DNA of 64,000 nt. It comes from Solirubrobacter taibaiensis. Lineage in GTDB: Bacteria; Actinomycetota; Thermoleophilia; Solirubrobacterales; Solirubrobacteraceae. Positions within the stretch are counted from its first letter, which is position 1. Each line of letters opens with the position of its first letter. The stretch is taken from contig JAPDDQ010000002.1 in assembly GCA_027587225.1 (NCBI GenBank), forward strand, positions 124,001-188,000, given 5' to 3'. The translations under genes were made by a program, and so were the position numbers. This document shows positions 41,101 through 48,895 of this stretch, piece after piece. The notes beneath the pieces are model-generated. The model saw only the letters and a list, made by a program, of their open reading frames with translations, was not told the origin of the DNA and made no database searches.

Positions 41101-41604
41101 CCGAACGACGGCTCGGCCGAGATCACGTTCCCGGACGTGACGGCCACGAAGTCCCGCATCAAGGTCGAGGCCGTGGGCAACGTCTTCTTCGACGTGTCCG
41201 ACGTGGACTTCATGCTCGTGAAGGCTCCGACCGCTCCGGTCGGCGGCACCGTGCCGGCGACGCTCGCGCTCACGCTCGGCGCCCCGGCGGCGTTCCCGGC
41301 GTTCATCCCGGGCGTCGCGAACACCTACACGGCGTCGACGAGCGCCACGGTGATCTCGACCGCGGGTGACGCGACCCTCACGGTCGCGGACCCGAGCACC
41401 AACGCGCCCGGCCACCTGGTCAACGGCGCGTTCTCGCTGCCGCAGCCCCTCCAGGGCCTCGGCGTCGTTAAGACGTGGTCGGCGCCGACCTCCAACGAGG
41501 TCGTCCCGATCACGTTCCGTCAGGCCATCGGCGCCAATGACGCGCTGCGCACGGGCACGTACAGCAAGACGCTCACGTTCACGCTGAGCACCACGAACCC
41601 GTAG
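38113..41604 (+). CDS. Large secreted reprolysin-like metalloprotease
   Basis: 1163 residues with signal peptide (RLTVGLFAGAVLAATGAPAA, cleaved near ANA). Metzincin-type active site HEMGHQFNGNHTF: His348, Glu349, His352 and His358 match HExxHxxxxxH. A propeptide-like region (30-180) precedes the catalytic domain. After about residue 430 come repeated modules containing GGAGILGTG and FGGTLAG (duplicated), an Ig/cadherin-like block (NRAPDVTVPTAYTIPPRTPF), and from 1043 a 121-residue terminal domain ending TLSTTNP that recurs in the M14 carboxypeptidase at 58471. ATG 38113 has a GAAGG ribosome site. It probably degrades extracellular protein. A strong hairpin follows. Confidence 0.9.
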   Translation: MRVGRLTVGLFAGAVLAATGAPAANAADVWEPVQGTPPTAGAQVDADSLKAFTLDLSALQGTLAGAQKGTRAAAGTTVLAVPAPDGTLQRFAVSETSIMEPGLAAKHPEIKTYAGQGIDDPTASIVADTSPLGFHASVRARRGAFYVDPYYKGESTVHASYYTRDANNDEARSFVESDAVDEGKAADVTAAAELGPEVQLRTYRLALVTDPSYATYFGAANVTAAKVTLMNRVNQIYNTESAIKIVLIADTDLLNLNTVALATGANGPCGSAPCYTATNSCNAVLNRNRFVIGQIIGADKYDIGHIAMGNSGGGVAGLGVVGGGNKATGCTGLATPVGDFFAVDYVAHEMGHQFNGNHTFNGTLANCGGNRSGANSVEPGSGSSVMAYAGICGLDNLQPHSDPYWVPKSYEEILSLVTNTPARPQVSEVQNVALRDFDGTDSFTLTFNGKTVGPFVNGVNYTAADIQGAFNGQEVQAVRLAGYDTNGDSYKLSYKGIESHAIVRGQNNTAAGILNALDGGNEQQQVVLTDFSATTASYTITINGQTTPAIGQGGLANTNANIAAAINAILGSTGTASVTGAGNTGFTVTFAGALANADAPAISVTPSAGTAAVRELAKGGAGILGTGETVVVGPITDTGYTLLFGGTLAGQDVDSLAVTSATGATGTVVETTKGGAGILGTGATAAVTGFFGGTFNEQGFQVSFGGTLAGMDLPSLTITPTGATGFVGETNHGGPPTNQGFTITPTGNRAPDVTVPTAYTIPPRTPFALTGSATDPDNNPLTYMWEQVDPAGIQGVTTAGTQLFSQTKTNGVSFRQLGITADVSPTDTLLYNSPGLNLAGTNPTRTFPDMLQILAGNTNAKTGRCEVGPIPPSNGTSAQLVARDIRECFSEFLPTSEWRGFLDDKAMTFRMTVRDGIAAGGGIGFAQTKVTVATATAGPFQVTSQGLPQVAYGTTTQNVTWDVAGTNLAPINTTAVKITLSTDGGLTYPTVLAESTPNDGSAEITFPDVTATKSRIKVEAVGNVFFDVSDVDFMLVKAPTAPVGGTVPATLALTLGAPAAFPAFIPGVANTYTASTSATVISTAGDATLTVADPSTNAPGHLVNGAFSLPQPLQGLGVVKTWSAPTSNEVVPITFRQAIGANDALRTGTYSKTLTFTLSTTNP
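41242..41604 (+). repeat. Shared C-terminal secretion/anchor-like domain, copy 1
   Basis: Encodes the last 120 residues of the metalloprotease (from GGTVPATLALTLGAP to LSTTNP). The same domain ends the M14 carboxypeptidase (60925-61272): both have VISTAGDATL, NGAFSLP and the terminus NDALRTGTYSKTLTFTLSTT. Likely a modular targeting or folding domain. Confidence 0.75.
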
Positions 41605-41614
41605 AAATCGCTGC

Positions 41615-41647
41615 GAGCGGCGCGGTCAGCCTTTGACCGCGCCGCTC
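41615..41647. terminator. Strong bidirectional hairpin between metalloprotease and permease genes
   Basis: A 14-base-pair perfect stem (GAGCGGCGCGGTCA paired with TGACCGCGCCGCTC) with loop GCCTT, sitting 11 bases after the protease stop and overlapping the last codons of the convergent permease gene. It probably ends transcription from both sides. Confidence 0.7.
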
Positions 41648-42438
41648 GTGAGGCCTCGCACCAGGTGGCGCTCGGCGAACGCGTAGAACACGAGCGCGGG
41701 CACGATCGAGAGCGTCGTGAACGCCAGGATGCGCGCGATGTCGGCCGTGTACTGCGTGGAGTAGTTCGTCACGCCCAGCGGCAGCGTCCAGTTGTCGGCC
41801 TCGGTCAGCACCACGAGCGGCAGCAGGAACGCGTTCCAGGAGCCGACGAGCGCGAGCACGGACACCGTCGCCAGCACGGGGCGCGACAGCGGCAGCAGGA
41901 TCTGCCAGAAGAACCGCAGCGGTCCGCAGCCGTCGATCGCGGCCGCGTCCTGGAGCTCGTTCGGGAAGCTGGCGAAGAACGGGCGCAGGATCACGATCGT
42001 CAGCGGCAGCCCGAACGCGGCTTGCGGGAGCGCGACGCCAAGCGGGTTGTCCAGCAGCCCGAGGTTGCGGACCATGATGAAGATCGGCAGGATCGCGACC
42101 GCGATCGGGAACAGCAGCCCGAGCGTGAAGACCGTGTACAGCAGCTCGCGGCCCGGGAACGCGAAGCGCGCGAACACGAACGCCGCCAGCGCGGCGAGTG
42201 GGACCGTGAGCAGCGTGGAGATGATCGCGATCAGCGTCGAGTTCCACACCTGGCGCCAGAACGTGCCGGAGCCGAGGATCTCGCCGTAGTTGCCCCAGAC
42301 CCACGGGTCCGGGAGCCCGACCGGGTCCTCCGCGAGCTGGCCGGTGTCGCGGAAGCCGCCGAGCACGGCGTACAGCACGGGCACGAGGATCGCGAGCGCG
42401 ACGACGAGCGCGAAGCCGTACAGCGCGATCCGCTTCAT
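41626..42438 (-). CDS. ABC sugar transporter permease (MalG type)
   Basis: 270 residues, about six membrane helices. The N-terminus (YGFALVVALAILVPVLYAVL) and the EAA loop (NELQDAAAIDGCGPLRFFWQ, then ILLPLSRPVL) identify it as the second integral subunit of a CUT1 carbohydrate importer. It overlaps the other permease by four bases. The ATPase subunit is not encoded here; CUT1 systems in actinobacteria often share one MsiK-like ATPase from elsewhere. The substrate is probably an oligosaccharide, given the neighbouring GH5 enzyme. Confidence 0.93.
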   Translation of the reverse strand: MKRIALYGFALVVALAILVPVLYAVLGGFRDTGQLAEDPVGLPDPWVWGNYGEILGSGTFWRQVWNSTLIAIISTLLTVPLAALAAFVFARFAFPGRELLYTVFTLGLLFPIAVAILPIFIMVRNLGLLDNPLGVALPQAAFGLPLTIVILRPFFASFPNELQDAAAIDGCGPLRFFWQILLPLSRPVLATVSVLALVGSWNAFLLPLVVLTEADNWTLPLGVTNYSTQYTADIARILAFTTLSIVPALVFYAFAERHLVRGLTSGAVKG

Positions 42439-43385
42439 CGGCCCATGCTGGTCAGGGCGCCGTCGAGGTCACGCCGCAGGACGAAGCGCTGGTAGGCCAG
42501 CGCGAAGGCGAGCGAGATCACGAGCATGATCACCGCGACCGCGCTCGCATAGCCGAACTGGAAGCGCTTGAAGCCCCAGTCGACCATGTAGATCGCCATC
42601 GTGTTAGACGCGTTCACCGGGCCGCCGCCGGTCATCACCCACACGAGGTCGAAGAGCTGCAGCGCGCCGATGATGCTCAGGAAGACGGAGATGCGGATGG
42701 TCGGGCCGAGCAGCGGCAGCGTCACGTAGCGGAACACCTCCCAGGCGGTCGCGCCGTCGACGATCGCGGCTTCCTCGAGCTCGCGCGGGATCTGCTGCAG
42801 GCCGGCGAGGTAGAGGATCATGTGGAAGCCGAAGTACTTCCAGGAGATGGCCACGAACACCGTGTAAAGCACGATGCCGGGGTCGGCCAGCCACTCCTTC
42901 CGCCCAGGCAGGACACTGTCCGCGAGCCCGCCGGGCTGCAGCATCAGCGTGAACACGACGCCGGTGACCACCTCGGAGAGCACGAACGGCGCGAAGTACA
43001 GGACGCGCAGGAGCGCCCGGCCCTTGATGCGCGCGTTGAGCATGAGCGCGACGCCGAGCGCGAACGGCAGCTGCAGCGCGAGCGAGAGGACGACGAAGAC
43101 GCCGTTGTGCCACAGCGCGCCGGTGAACACGTCGTCGCTGAAGGCGCGCCGGAAGTTCTCGAACCCGACGAAGTCGTCGAGGTCGGCGAGCCCGTTCCAC
43201 TTGAAGCCGCTGTAGTAGATCGCCTGCAGGACGGGTGCGATGACCAGCAGCCCGTAGAGCACGAGCGCGGGCGCGAGGAACAGCGCGACGGTGGTCCACC
43301 GCCGCCGGGCACGCGCGCGGCGTGCCCGGCGGACGGCGATGGGGAGGACCCCGGCGACGGCGGCGCTATCCGGCCTTGGCGGCAT
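42435..43385 (-). CDS. ABC sugar transporter permease (MalF/UgpA type)
   Basis: 316 residues: an Arg-rich cytoplasmic N-terminus (AVRRARRARARRRWTTVALF), then about six helices and the EAA loop RELEEAAIVDGATAWEVFRY followed by VTLPLLGPTI. First integral subunit of the CUT1 importer, pairing with the permease at 41626. The start at ATG 43385 overlaps the binding-protein gene by 20 bases; a later start is possible because the first residues are not conserved in the family. Confidence 0.92.
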   Translation of the reverse strand: MPPRPDSAAVAGVLPIAVRRARRARARRRWTTVALFLAPALVLYGLLVIAPVLQAIYYSGFKWNGLADLDDFVGFENFRRAFSDDVFTGALWHNGVFVVLSLALQLPFALGVALMLNARIKGRALLRVLYFAPFVLSEVVTGVVFTLMLQPGGLADSVLPGRKEWLADPGIVLYTVFVAISWKYFGFHMILYLAGLQQIPRELEEAAIVDGATAWEVFRYVTLPLLGPTIRISVFLSIIGALQLFDLVWVMTGGGPVNASNTMAIYMVDWGFKRFQFGYASAVAVIMLVISLAFALAYQRFVLRRDLDGALTSMGR

Positions 43386-44661
43386 CCGCGATCTTGCCGG
43401 CGACGTCCTGCGGCGAGGCCTTGCCCGCGAAGAGCTCCTGCACCGCGTCGTTGACCGCTTGGCCGACGGCCGGCGCGTAGGCCTGATCGAGGTAGAGCTG
43501 GACGAAGTCGGCCTGCGCGCGGGCGTCGAGCACGGACTTCATGTTCGGGTCGGTCACGGACGACTCCGTGCCCTTCTTGACCGGCAGGATGCCGCCGCTC
43601 GCGCCCGCCTTGTTGGCGACGTCGCTCGTGACGAGGAACTTGACGAAGTCGACGGCCTCGGGGGGCGCGTCCTTGCCGATCGCGAACCCGTCACCGCCGC
43701 CGAACTGCTCGCTCGCGGCGCCCGCGCCGCCGTCGACGGTGGGGAACGGGAACCAGCCGAGGTCACCCAGGACCGTGTCGGCGTCCTTGGCGTTGGCCGC
43801 GTAGGTGGACGGGCCCCACTGGCCCATCAGGCTCATCGCGGCCTTGCCGGTGCCGATCTGCGCGGCCTCGCCGCCGGCGCCGTCCCACGGCGCGGCCAAA
43901 AAGCCCTTCTGGAACGGCTGGAGGTCGATCAGGCGCTTGAGCTCGTCGCCCGCCTTGACGAAGCCGGGGGAGTCGAACGACCCGTCCTCGCCGGCCTGGG
44001 CGAGCGCGTCCTTGCCCGCGATCCGCAGGCTCAGGTTCGCCCACCAGAACATCCCGGGCCACTTGTCCTTCTCGCCCACGGCGAGCGGCGTGACGCCGGC
44101 GTCCTTGAGCGTCTGGATGTCGGCGAGGAACTCGTCCCAGGTGGCCGGCGGGGCGTCGATGCCGGCCTTCTCGAACAGCGACTTGCGGTACCAGACGCCG
44201 ACCATGCCGAGGTTGAACGGGACGCCGTACTGCTTGCCGTCGAGTGCGTACAGGCCGGTCGCGGCCGGGTTGAGCTCCGTCAGCCAGCTCTTGGTGGGTT
44301 CGGAGACGTCCTGCACGAGGCCCGCGTCGGCCTGCTCCTTGAGCGTGCCGCCGCCCCAGGACTGGAAGATGTCCGGCACCTTGCCGCCCTGCATGGTGGT
44401 CGTGAGCTTGGCCTTGAAGGCCTCGTTCTCGAGCACCGTCACGTTGATCTTGACGTTCGGGTTGGCGGCCTCGTACTGCTTGACCGCGTCCGCCCACACG
44501 GACTTCATCGGGTCGTTGTTCTGGATGTGCCACCACTCGATCGTTACCGGCCCGCCGCTGCTCTTGGTGGCCGAGCCTGCCGGGTCATCCCCGCCGCCGC
44601 ACGCAACCAGCAGCACCGCCGCGGCCGTGAGGCCCAGCACGCTGCGAACCGGTTTGAACAT
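43366..44661 (-). CDS. Extracellular sugar-binding lipoprotein of the ABC importer
   Basis: 431 residues. Lipoprotein signal with lipobox LLVAC near residue 21 (SVLGLTAAAVLLVACGGGDD), then a family-1 solute-binding fold: GPVTIEWWHIQNNDPMKSVW, GKVPDIFQSWGGGTLKEQAD, LYALDGKQYGVPFNLGMVGV and GKAAMSLMGQWGPSTY. It captures the sugar outside the cell and delivers it to the two permeases. It starts 15 bases after the lacI stop with a strong AGGAGG-type ribosome site, so it belongs to a lacI-led operon. The ligand is inferred to be a beta-linked oligosaccharide from the divergent GH5 gene. Confidence 0.93.
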   Translation of the reverse strand: MFKPVRSVLGLTAAAVLLVACGGGDDPAGSATKSSGGPVTIEWWHIQNNDPMKSVWADAVKQYEAANPNVKINVTVLENEAFKAKLTTTMQGGKVPDIFQSWGGGTLKEQADAGLVQDVSEPTKSWLTELNPAATGLYALDGKQYGVPFNLGMVGVWYRKSLFEKAGIDAPPATWDEFLADIQTLKDAGVTPLAVGEKDKWPGMFWWANLSLRIAGKDALAQAGEDGSFDSPGFVKAGDELKRLIDLQPFQKGFLAAPWDGAGGEAAQIGTGKAAMSLMGQWGPSTYAANAKDADTVLGDLGWFPFPTVDGGAGAASEQFGGGDGFAIGKDAPPEAVDFVKFLVTSDVANKAGASGGILPVKKGTESSVTDPNMKSVLDARAQADFVQLYLDQAYAPAVGQAVNDAVQELFAGKASPQDVAGKIADAAKAG

Positions 44662-44676
44662 CTCCCTCTCCTCCTG

Positions 44677-45660
44677 TCATCGGATGTCGTGGGTGCTCTG
44701 GCGCACCACGAGCGTCGTCGCGAGCTCGACGCGACGGTCCTCGGCCTGGCCGAGGACGAGGCGAGCCGCCGTCGCTGCCATCTCGGTCAGCGGCTGGCGG
44801 ATCGTGGTCAGGGGCGGCCCGACCCAGCGGGCCATCGGCAGGTCGTCGAAGCCGACGACGCTGAGCTGCGAAGGGATGTCGATCCCCTTCACGCGCGCGG
44901 CCTCATACACACCGAACGCCTGCAGGTCGCTGCCCGCGAAGATCGCGGTCGGCGGATCGGGCAGGTCGAGCAGTGCGCTGCCCTGCTCGAAGCCGGCCTC
45001 GACGTGGAACGTGCCCCAGCGGACCAGGTCCGGGTCCACTTGGAGGCCTGCGGTCTCCAGCGCGGCGCGGTAGCCGTCCACGCGCGCGCGGCTGCACAGC
45101 ATGCCCGCCGGGCCGCCGATCATGCCGATCCGGGTGTGGCCGAGCTCGAGCAGGTGCCGGGTGGCGGACAGGCCGCCGTTCCAGTTCGTCGCGCCCACCG
45201 ACGGGACGTCGGGCGCCGGCTCCCCGGCGTGATCGACGACCACGAACGGGATGCTGCGCGCGTTCAGGCGACCGATCTGCTCGCGGGTGAGCTCGCTCAC
45301 GACCAGGATCAGGCCGGCGCTGCGCCGGCTCGCGACCGCGTCCACCCATGAGCGTCCGAGCGCGCCCGGACCCTCCTGCGCGGACAGGACGACGCCGAGG
45401 TCGTTCTCTCGTGCGACCTCTTCGACGCCCTTGATGATCTCCATCGCCCACGGGCTCTCGAGCTCGTTGAACACGACGTCGAGCAGCGAGGCGTGGGCGG
45501 GCGCGGTCGGTCGTCGATAGCCGTGCTCGCGCAGCATCCGCTCCACCCGCTCCCGGGTGTCCGGAGCCACGTCCGCGCGACCGTTGACGACCTTGGAGAC
45601 CGTCGGGACCGAGACGCCCGCGGCGTCAGCGATGTGGGCGATCGTGACGCGCTGAACCAT
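44677..45660 (-). CDS. LacI-family transcriptional regulator
   Basis: 327 residues. N-terminal HTH (VTIAHIADAAGVSVPTVSKV, VNGRADVAPDTRERV) and a periplasmic-binding-protein-like effector domain (LDVVFNELESPWAMEIIKGV; VGATNWNGGLSATRHLLELG; TAIFAGSDLQAFGVYEAARV; LSVVGFDDLPMARW). It heads the operon of the sugar importer and is divergent from the GH5 hydrolase, with only 29 bases between starts. A 21-base imperfect palindrome (45665-45685) fills that gap, so it probably represses both directions until a cello-oligosaccharide-like sugar is present. Confidence 0.94.
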   Translation of the reverse strand: MVQRVTIAHIADAAGVSVPTVSKVVNGRADVAPDTRERVERMLREHGYRRPTAPAHASLLDVVFNELESPWAMEIIKGVEEVARENDLGVVLSAQEGPGALGRSWVDAVASRRSAGLILVVSELTREQIGRLNARSIPFVVVDHAGEPAPDVPSVGATNWNGGLSATRHLLELGHTRIGMIGGPAGMLCSRARVDGYRAALETAGLQVDPDLVRWGTFHVEAGFEQGSALLDLPDPPTAIFAGSDLQAFGVYEAARVKGIDIPSQLSVVGFDDLPMARWVGPPLTTIRQPLTEMAATAARLVLGQAEDRRVELATTLVVRQSTHDIR

Positions 45661-45664
45661 TTCC

Positions 45665-45685
45665 GGAACGTATCAGATATGTTTC
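45665..45685. promoter_or_regulatory. Candidate LacI operator between lacI and GH5
   Basis: 21-base imperfect palindrome: left arm GGAACGTATC, centre A, right arm GATATGTTTC (arms match at 8 of 10 positions, both differences transitions). It fills the 29-base gap between divergent starts. A second, odd-centred palindrome GAAACTTTC (45697-45705), like the CGAAAnTTTCG sites of actinobacterial xylan/cellulose regulators, overlaps the first codons of the GH5 gene. Confidence 0.55.
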
Positions 45686-45689
45686 GAGA

Positions 45690-47066
45690 ATGGCGCGAAA
45701 CTTTCAGGGTCTACGCGTGCAGGGTGACGCGATCGTCGACCCGTCCGGCACGCCCGTGATCCTGCGCGGGGTCGGGCTCGGCGGGTGGATGAACATGGAG
45801 AACTTCATCACCGGCTATCCCGCCAACGAAAGCGCGATGCGCGAGGCGGTGGGCGCAGTTCTGGGGCGGGAGCGGGCTGACGCCTTCTTCGAGCGGCTGT
45901 TGGATCGATTCTTCACGCGCGAGGACGCGGCGTTCCTGGCCGGACTGGGCGTGAATTGCGTACGGTTGCCGATCAATCAACGTCACTTCGAAAGTGACGC
46001 AGAGCCGTTCAAATGGCTTTCGAGAGGTTTCGATCGCCTGGCCGGCGTGATCGAGCTGCTCGGGGCGCACGGGATCTACTCGGTGATCGATCTGCACGCC
46101 GTGCCGGGCTCGCAGAACCAGCACTGGCACTCCGACAACGCGACCCACGAGGCCGCGTTCTGGAAGCACCCGCACTTCATGGAGCGGGCGACGGCGCTGT
46201 GGGTCGAACTGGCGTTGCGGTTCGCGGGGAACCCCTGGGTGGCGGGCTACAACCTGCTCAACGAGCCGGCCGATCCGACGGGCGCCGTCGTCGGCCCCTG
46301 GCACACGCGGACGGTGGCGGCGGTGCGCGAGGCCGATCCCGACCACATCGTCTTCCTGGACGGCAACACGTACTCGACCGACTTCTCGTCGTTCGGTGAC
46401 CCGGTCCCGAACGCCGTCTACGCGTGCCACGACTACGCGCGCGACGGGATGGCGTTCGGCGGGCCGTACGAGGGGGACCGGGGGAAGCTCGAGGCGACGT
46501 TCCTCAAGCGGACGGCGTATCAGCGGCAGACCGGGACGCCGATCTGGGTGGGGGAGTTCGGGCCGGTGTACACGGGGGTGCCGGAGCTGGACGAGCCGCG
46601 CTACGCGCTGCTGCAGGACCAACTGGCGCTGTACGCGTCCTACGGCGCCGGCTGGTCGTTGTGGACGTACAAGGACGTCGGGTTGCAGGGACTCGTGTAC
46701 GCGTCGCCGTCCTCGTTCTACCTGCGGCTGTTCGGCGAGTTCATGGGCAAGAAGGCGCGGCTGGGCGTTGACAGCTGGGGGTCGACCGATCGCGAGCAGG
46801 CCGACGTGATGGAGCCGCTGCACGCGCTGATCGCCCGTGAGTTCCCGGCGTGGGAGCCGTACCCGTGGGACGCGCGCTCCACGACCGACGATCTGGTGCG
46901 GCACCTGCTGTTCGCGCAGGCGATGCTGCCGGAGTACGCGGCGTACTTCCGCGGGCTCGACGACGACGGCCTGGACGCGCTGGCCGACTCCTTCTCGTTG
47001 GCCGCGTGCGTGCGACGCGACCAGTTGTGCGACATCGTGACGTCGGCGACGTACGCGATCAGCTAG
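45690..47066 (+). CDS. Glycoside hydrolase family 5 (cellulase-like)
   Basis: 458 residues with no signal peptide, so probably cytoplasmic. GH5 (beta/alpha)8 barrel: GVGLGGWMNMENFITGYPAN at the start, NCVRLPINQRHFES, IDLHAVPGSQNQHWHSDN, acid/base Glu192 in NLLNEPADP and nucleophile Glu289 in WVGEFGPVY. It is divergent from lacI and the importer, so it probably splits imported beta-linked oligosaccharides. ATG 45690 (MARNFQGLRVQGDAIVDPSG) is used; GTG 45717 would free the GAAACTTTC site from the coding region but remove the FQGLR leader. Confidence 0.9.
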   Translation: MARNFQGLRVQGDAIVDPSGTPVILRGVGLGGWMNMENFITGYPANESAMREAVGAVLGRERADAFFERLLDRFFTREDAAFLAGLGVNCVRLPINQRHFESDAEPFKWLSRGFDRLAGVIELLGAHGIYSVIDLHAVPGSQNQHWHSDNATHEAAFWKHPHFMERATALWVELALRFAGNPWVAGYNLLNEPADPTGAVVGPWHTRTVAAVREADPDHIVFLDGNTYSTDFSSFGDPVPNAVYACHDYARDGMAFGGPYEGDRGKLEATFLKRTAYQRQTGTPIWVGEFGPVYTGVPELDEPRYALLQDQLALYASYGAGWSLWTYKDVGLQGLVYASPSSFYLRLFGEFMGKKARLGVDSWGSTDREQADVMEPLHALIAREFPAWEPYPWDARSTTDDLVRHLLFAQAMLPEYAAYFRGLDDDGLDALADSFSLAACVRRDQLCDIVTSATYAIS

Positions 47067-47078
47067 CTTCAGCCGCCG

Positions 47079-47918
47079 ATGACGGCGGCGTTCGTGCTCG
47101 GCGGTGGTGGTCAGCTCGGCGCGCACGAGGCGGGGATGCTGCGCGCGCTGCTGGAGCGCGGGATCGTGCCCGACCTGGTGGTGGGGACGTCTGTGGGCGC
47201 GATCAACGGCGCGGCGATCGCGTCCGATCCGTCGGTGGCCGCGGCGCAGCGGCTCGCCTCGACCTGGCTCGACATCGAGCGCAGCGACGTCTTCGCGGGC
47301 TCGTTGTTCGGGCGGCTCGCGACGTTGGCGCGCACGCGCACGAACCTGCACGAGAACGACACGCTGCGCGCGACGCTGACGGAGGCGCTGCCGATCGCGC
47401 TGATCGAGGACCTGCCGGTGCGCTTCGAGTGCGTGGCGGCCTCGATCGAGCAGGCGGCCGAGCACTGGTTCACGGCCGGTCCGTTGGTCGACGCGGTGCT
47501 GGCTTCGGCCGCCGTTCCGGGATTGCTCCCGCCGGTCGAGCTGGGCGGCGAGCACTTCATCGACGGCGGCATCGTCAACTCGATCCCCGTCGGTCGTGCG
47601 GTGGCGCTGGGCGCCGACCGGATCTTCGTCATGCACGTGGGCCGCGTCGACCGGCCGCTGGAGCCGCCGCGCTGGCCGTGGGAGGTCGCCGTGGTCGCGT
47701 TCGAGATCGCGCGCCGGCACCGCTTCGTCGGCGATCTCGCCGCCCTGCCCTCCGACGTCGAGGTCCACGTGATGCCCACCGGCCAGGTCGAGCCGCCCAA
47801 GTACAACGACCTTTCCGCGCTGCGGTACCGCGGCGGCGGGCTGGACCTCGGCGCGAGCATCGAGCGCGCGTACGCCGCCTCGGCCGCGTACCTCGACGAG
47901 CGCGACGTCCGACCCTGA
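47079..47918 (+). CDS. Patatin-like phospholipase
   Basis: 279 residues. Oxyanion motif LGGGGQLGAHEAGMLRALLE, nucleophile Ser38 in VVGTSVGAINGAA (GxSxG) and catalytic Asp162 in HFIDGGIVNSIPV (DGG), the Ser-Asp dyad of RssA/patatin proteins. It probably hydrolyses acyl esters of lipids in the cytoplasm. The stop overlaps the ATG of the acyltransferase gene, suggesting a coupled deacylation/reacylation pair for membrane lipid remodelling. It follows GH5 by 12 bases, so read-through from the lacI-controlled promoter is possible. Confidence 0.92.
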   Translation: MTAAFVLGGGGQLGAHEAGMLRALLERGIVPDLVVGTSVGAINGAAIASDPSVAAAQRLASTWLDIERSDVFAGSLFGRLATLARTRTNLHENDTLRATLTEALPIALIEDLPVRFECVAASIEQAAEHWFTAGPLVDAVLASAAVPGLLPPVELGGEHFIDGGIVNSIPVGRAVALGADRIFVMHVGRVDRPLEPPRWPWEVAVVAFEIARRHRFVGDLAALPSDVEVHVMPTGQVEPPKYNDLSALRYRGGGLDLGASIERAYAASAAYLDERDVRP

Positions 47919-48892
47919 TGCGCATCCCCCCACTGAAGGTCCGGCGGGTCACGATCACACCACTCGTGCTCGTGCTCGAGGTGCTGTTCATCGCCGTGTC
48001 GCCGCTGCTCACCGCGATCGCGGCGGCGTTGTCGCCGTTCGTCGGCGGGCGCCGGCCGCTGCGGCTGCTCACGATCGTGCTCACCTACGCGGTCGGGCAC
48101 GTCGCCGCGGTCGCTTCCTGCGCGCTGCTCTGGGCCTCCGGGCGCGGCGGTGAGCACGGCCCGCACTACGCGGTGCTGCGCTGGTTCGTCGGCGGGATCG
48201 CCCGGGCGGCGCTGCGCGTCGCGCGGGTGAAGATCACGATGCACGGCTCCGAGGCGGCGGAGGCGGCGCTCGCCGCGCGGGAGCGGCCGCTGGTCGTGCT
48301 CTCGATCCACTCCGGCGAGGGCGATTCGCTGCTGGTGCTCGACCACCTGATGCGCCGCCATCAGCGCCGGCCGCGGATCGTCATGCACCAGCTGCTGGCG
48401 CTCGACCCGTTCATCGACCTCGTCGGCCGGCGGCTGCCGAACCGCTTCGTCGACCCGCGCGGTGGAGACATCGAGCGCGAGATCAAGGTGATGAGCCACG
48501 GCCTCGGCGCCGACGACGCGGTGCTGATCTTCCCAGAGGGCGGAAACGTCACCGCTGAGCGGCGCAAGCGTGCGATCGAGCGGCTCCTGCACCGCGGGCA
48601 CCACCGCGAGGCCGAGCGCGCCTCGGCGATGGGGCACCTCGGCGCGCCGCGGCCCGGCGGGGCGCTCGCCGCGCTGGAAGGCGCCCCCGACGCGGACGTG
48701 ATCTTCTTCGCCCACCACGGGTTCCCCGAGGGCATGCGCGAGACCTGGCGCACGCTGCCGGACCCGAAGACGATCGAGGTGGAGCTGTGGCTCGTGCCCG
48801 CGGAGGAGATCCCGGAGGGCACGGACGCGCGCATCGACTGGCTCTTCCAGTGGTGGGGCGAACTGGACGCGTGGGTCGCCGCGCGCCGCTAG
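47918..48892 (+). CDS. PlsC-like lysophospholipid acyltransferase
   Basis: 324 residues. Three N-terminal hydrophobic helices, then the acyltransferase domain: HX4D motif HSGEGD in PLVVLSIHSGEGDSLLVLDH, and FPEGGNVTAERRKRAIERLL (the FPEG acceptor motif). The block is larger than basic PlsC, with a long C-terminal part (FFAHHGFPEGMRETWRTLPD). Expected to acylate a lysophospholipid or related acceptor at the inner membrane. ATG 47918 overlaps the patatin stop. It ends three bases before the convergent gene stop at 48896. Confidence 0.87.
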   Translation: MRIPPLKVRRVTITPLVLVLEVLFIAVSPLLTAIAAALSPFVGGRRPLRLLTIVLTYAVGHVAAVASCALLWASGRGGEHGPHYAVLRWFVGGIARAALRVARVKITMHGSEAAEAALAARERPLVVLSIHSGEGDSLLVLDHLMRRHQRRPRIVMHQLLALDPFIDLVGRRLPNRFVDPRGGDIEREIKVMSHGLGADDAVLIFPEGGNVTAERRKRAIERLLHRGHHREAERASAMGHLGAPRPGGALAALEGAPDADVIFFAHHGFPEGMRETWRTLPDPKTIEVELWLVPAEEIPEGTDARIDWLFQWWGELDAWVAARR

Positions 48893-48895
48893 GGC

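Noticed and set aside
38140..41415. Open minus-strand frame of 1091 codons
   Set aside because: Antisense to the metalloprotease with its intact HExxHxxxxxH site; no recognisable domain.
47079..48892. Patatin plus acyltransferase as an anti-phage effector pair
   Set aside because: Both have ordinary lipid-metabolism motifs, and there is no nucleotide cyclase, sensor or defence gene next to them.
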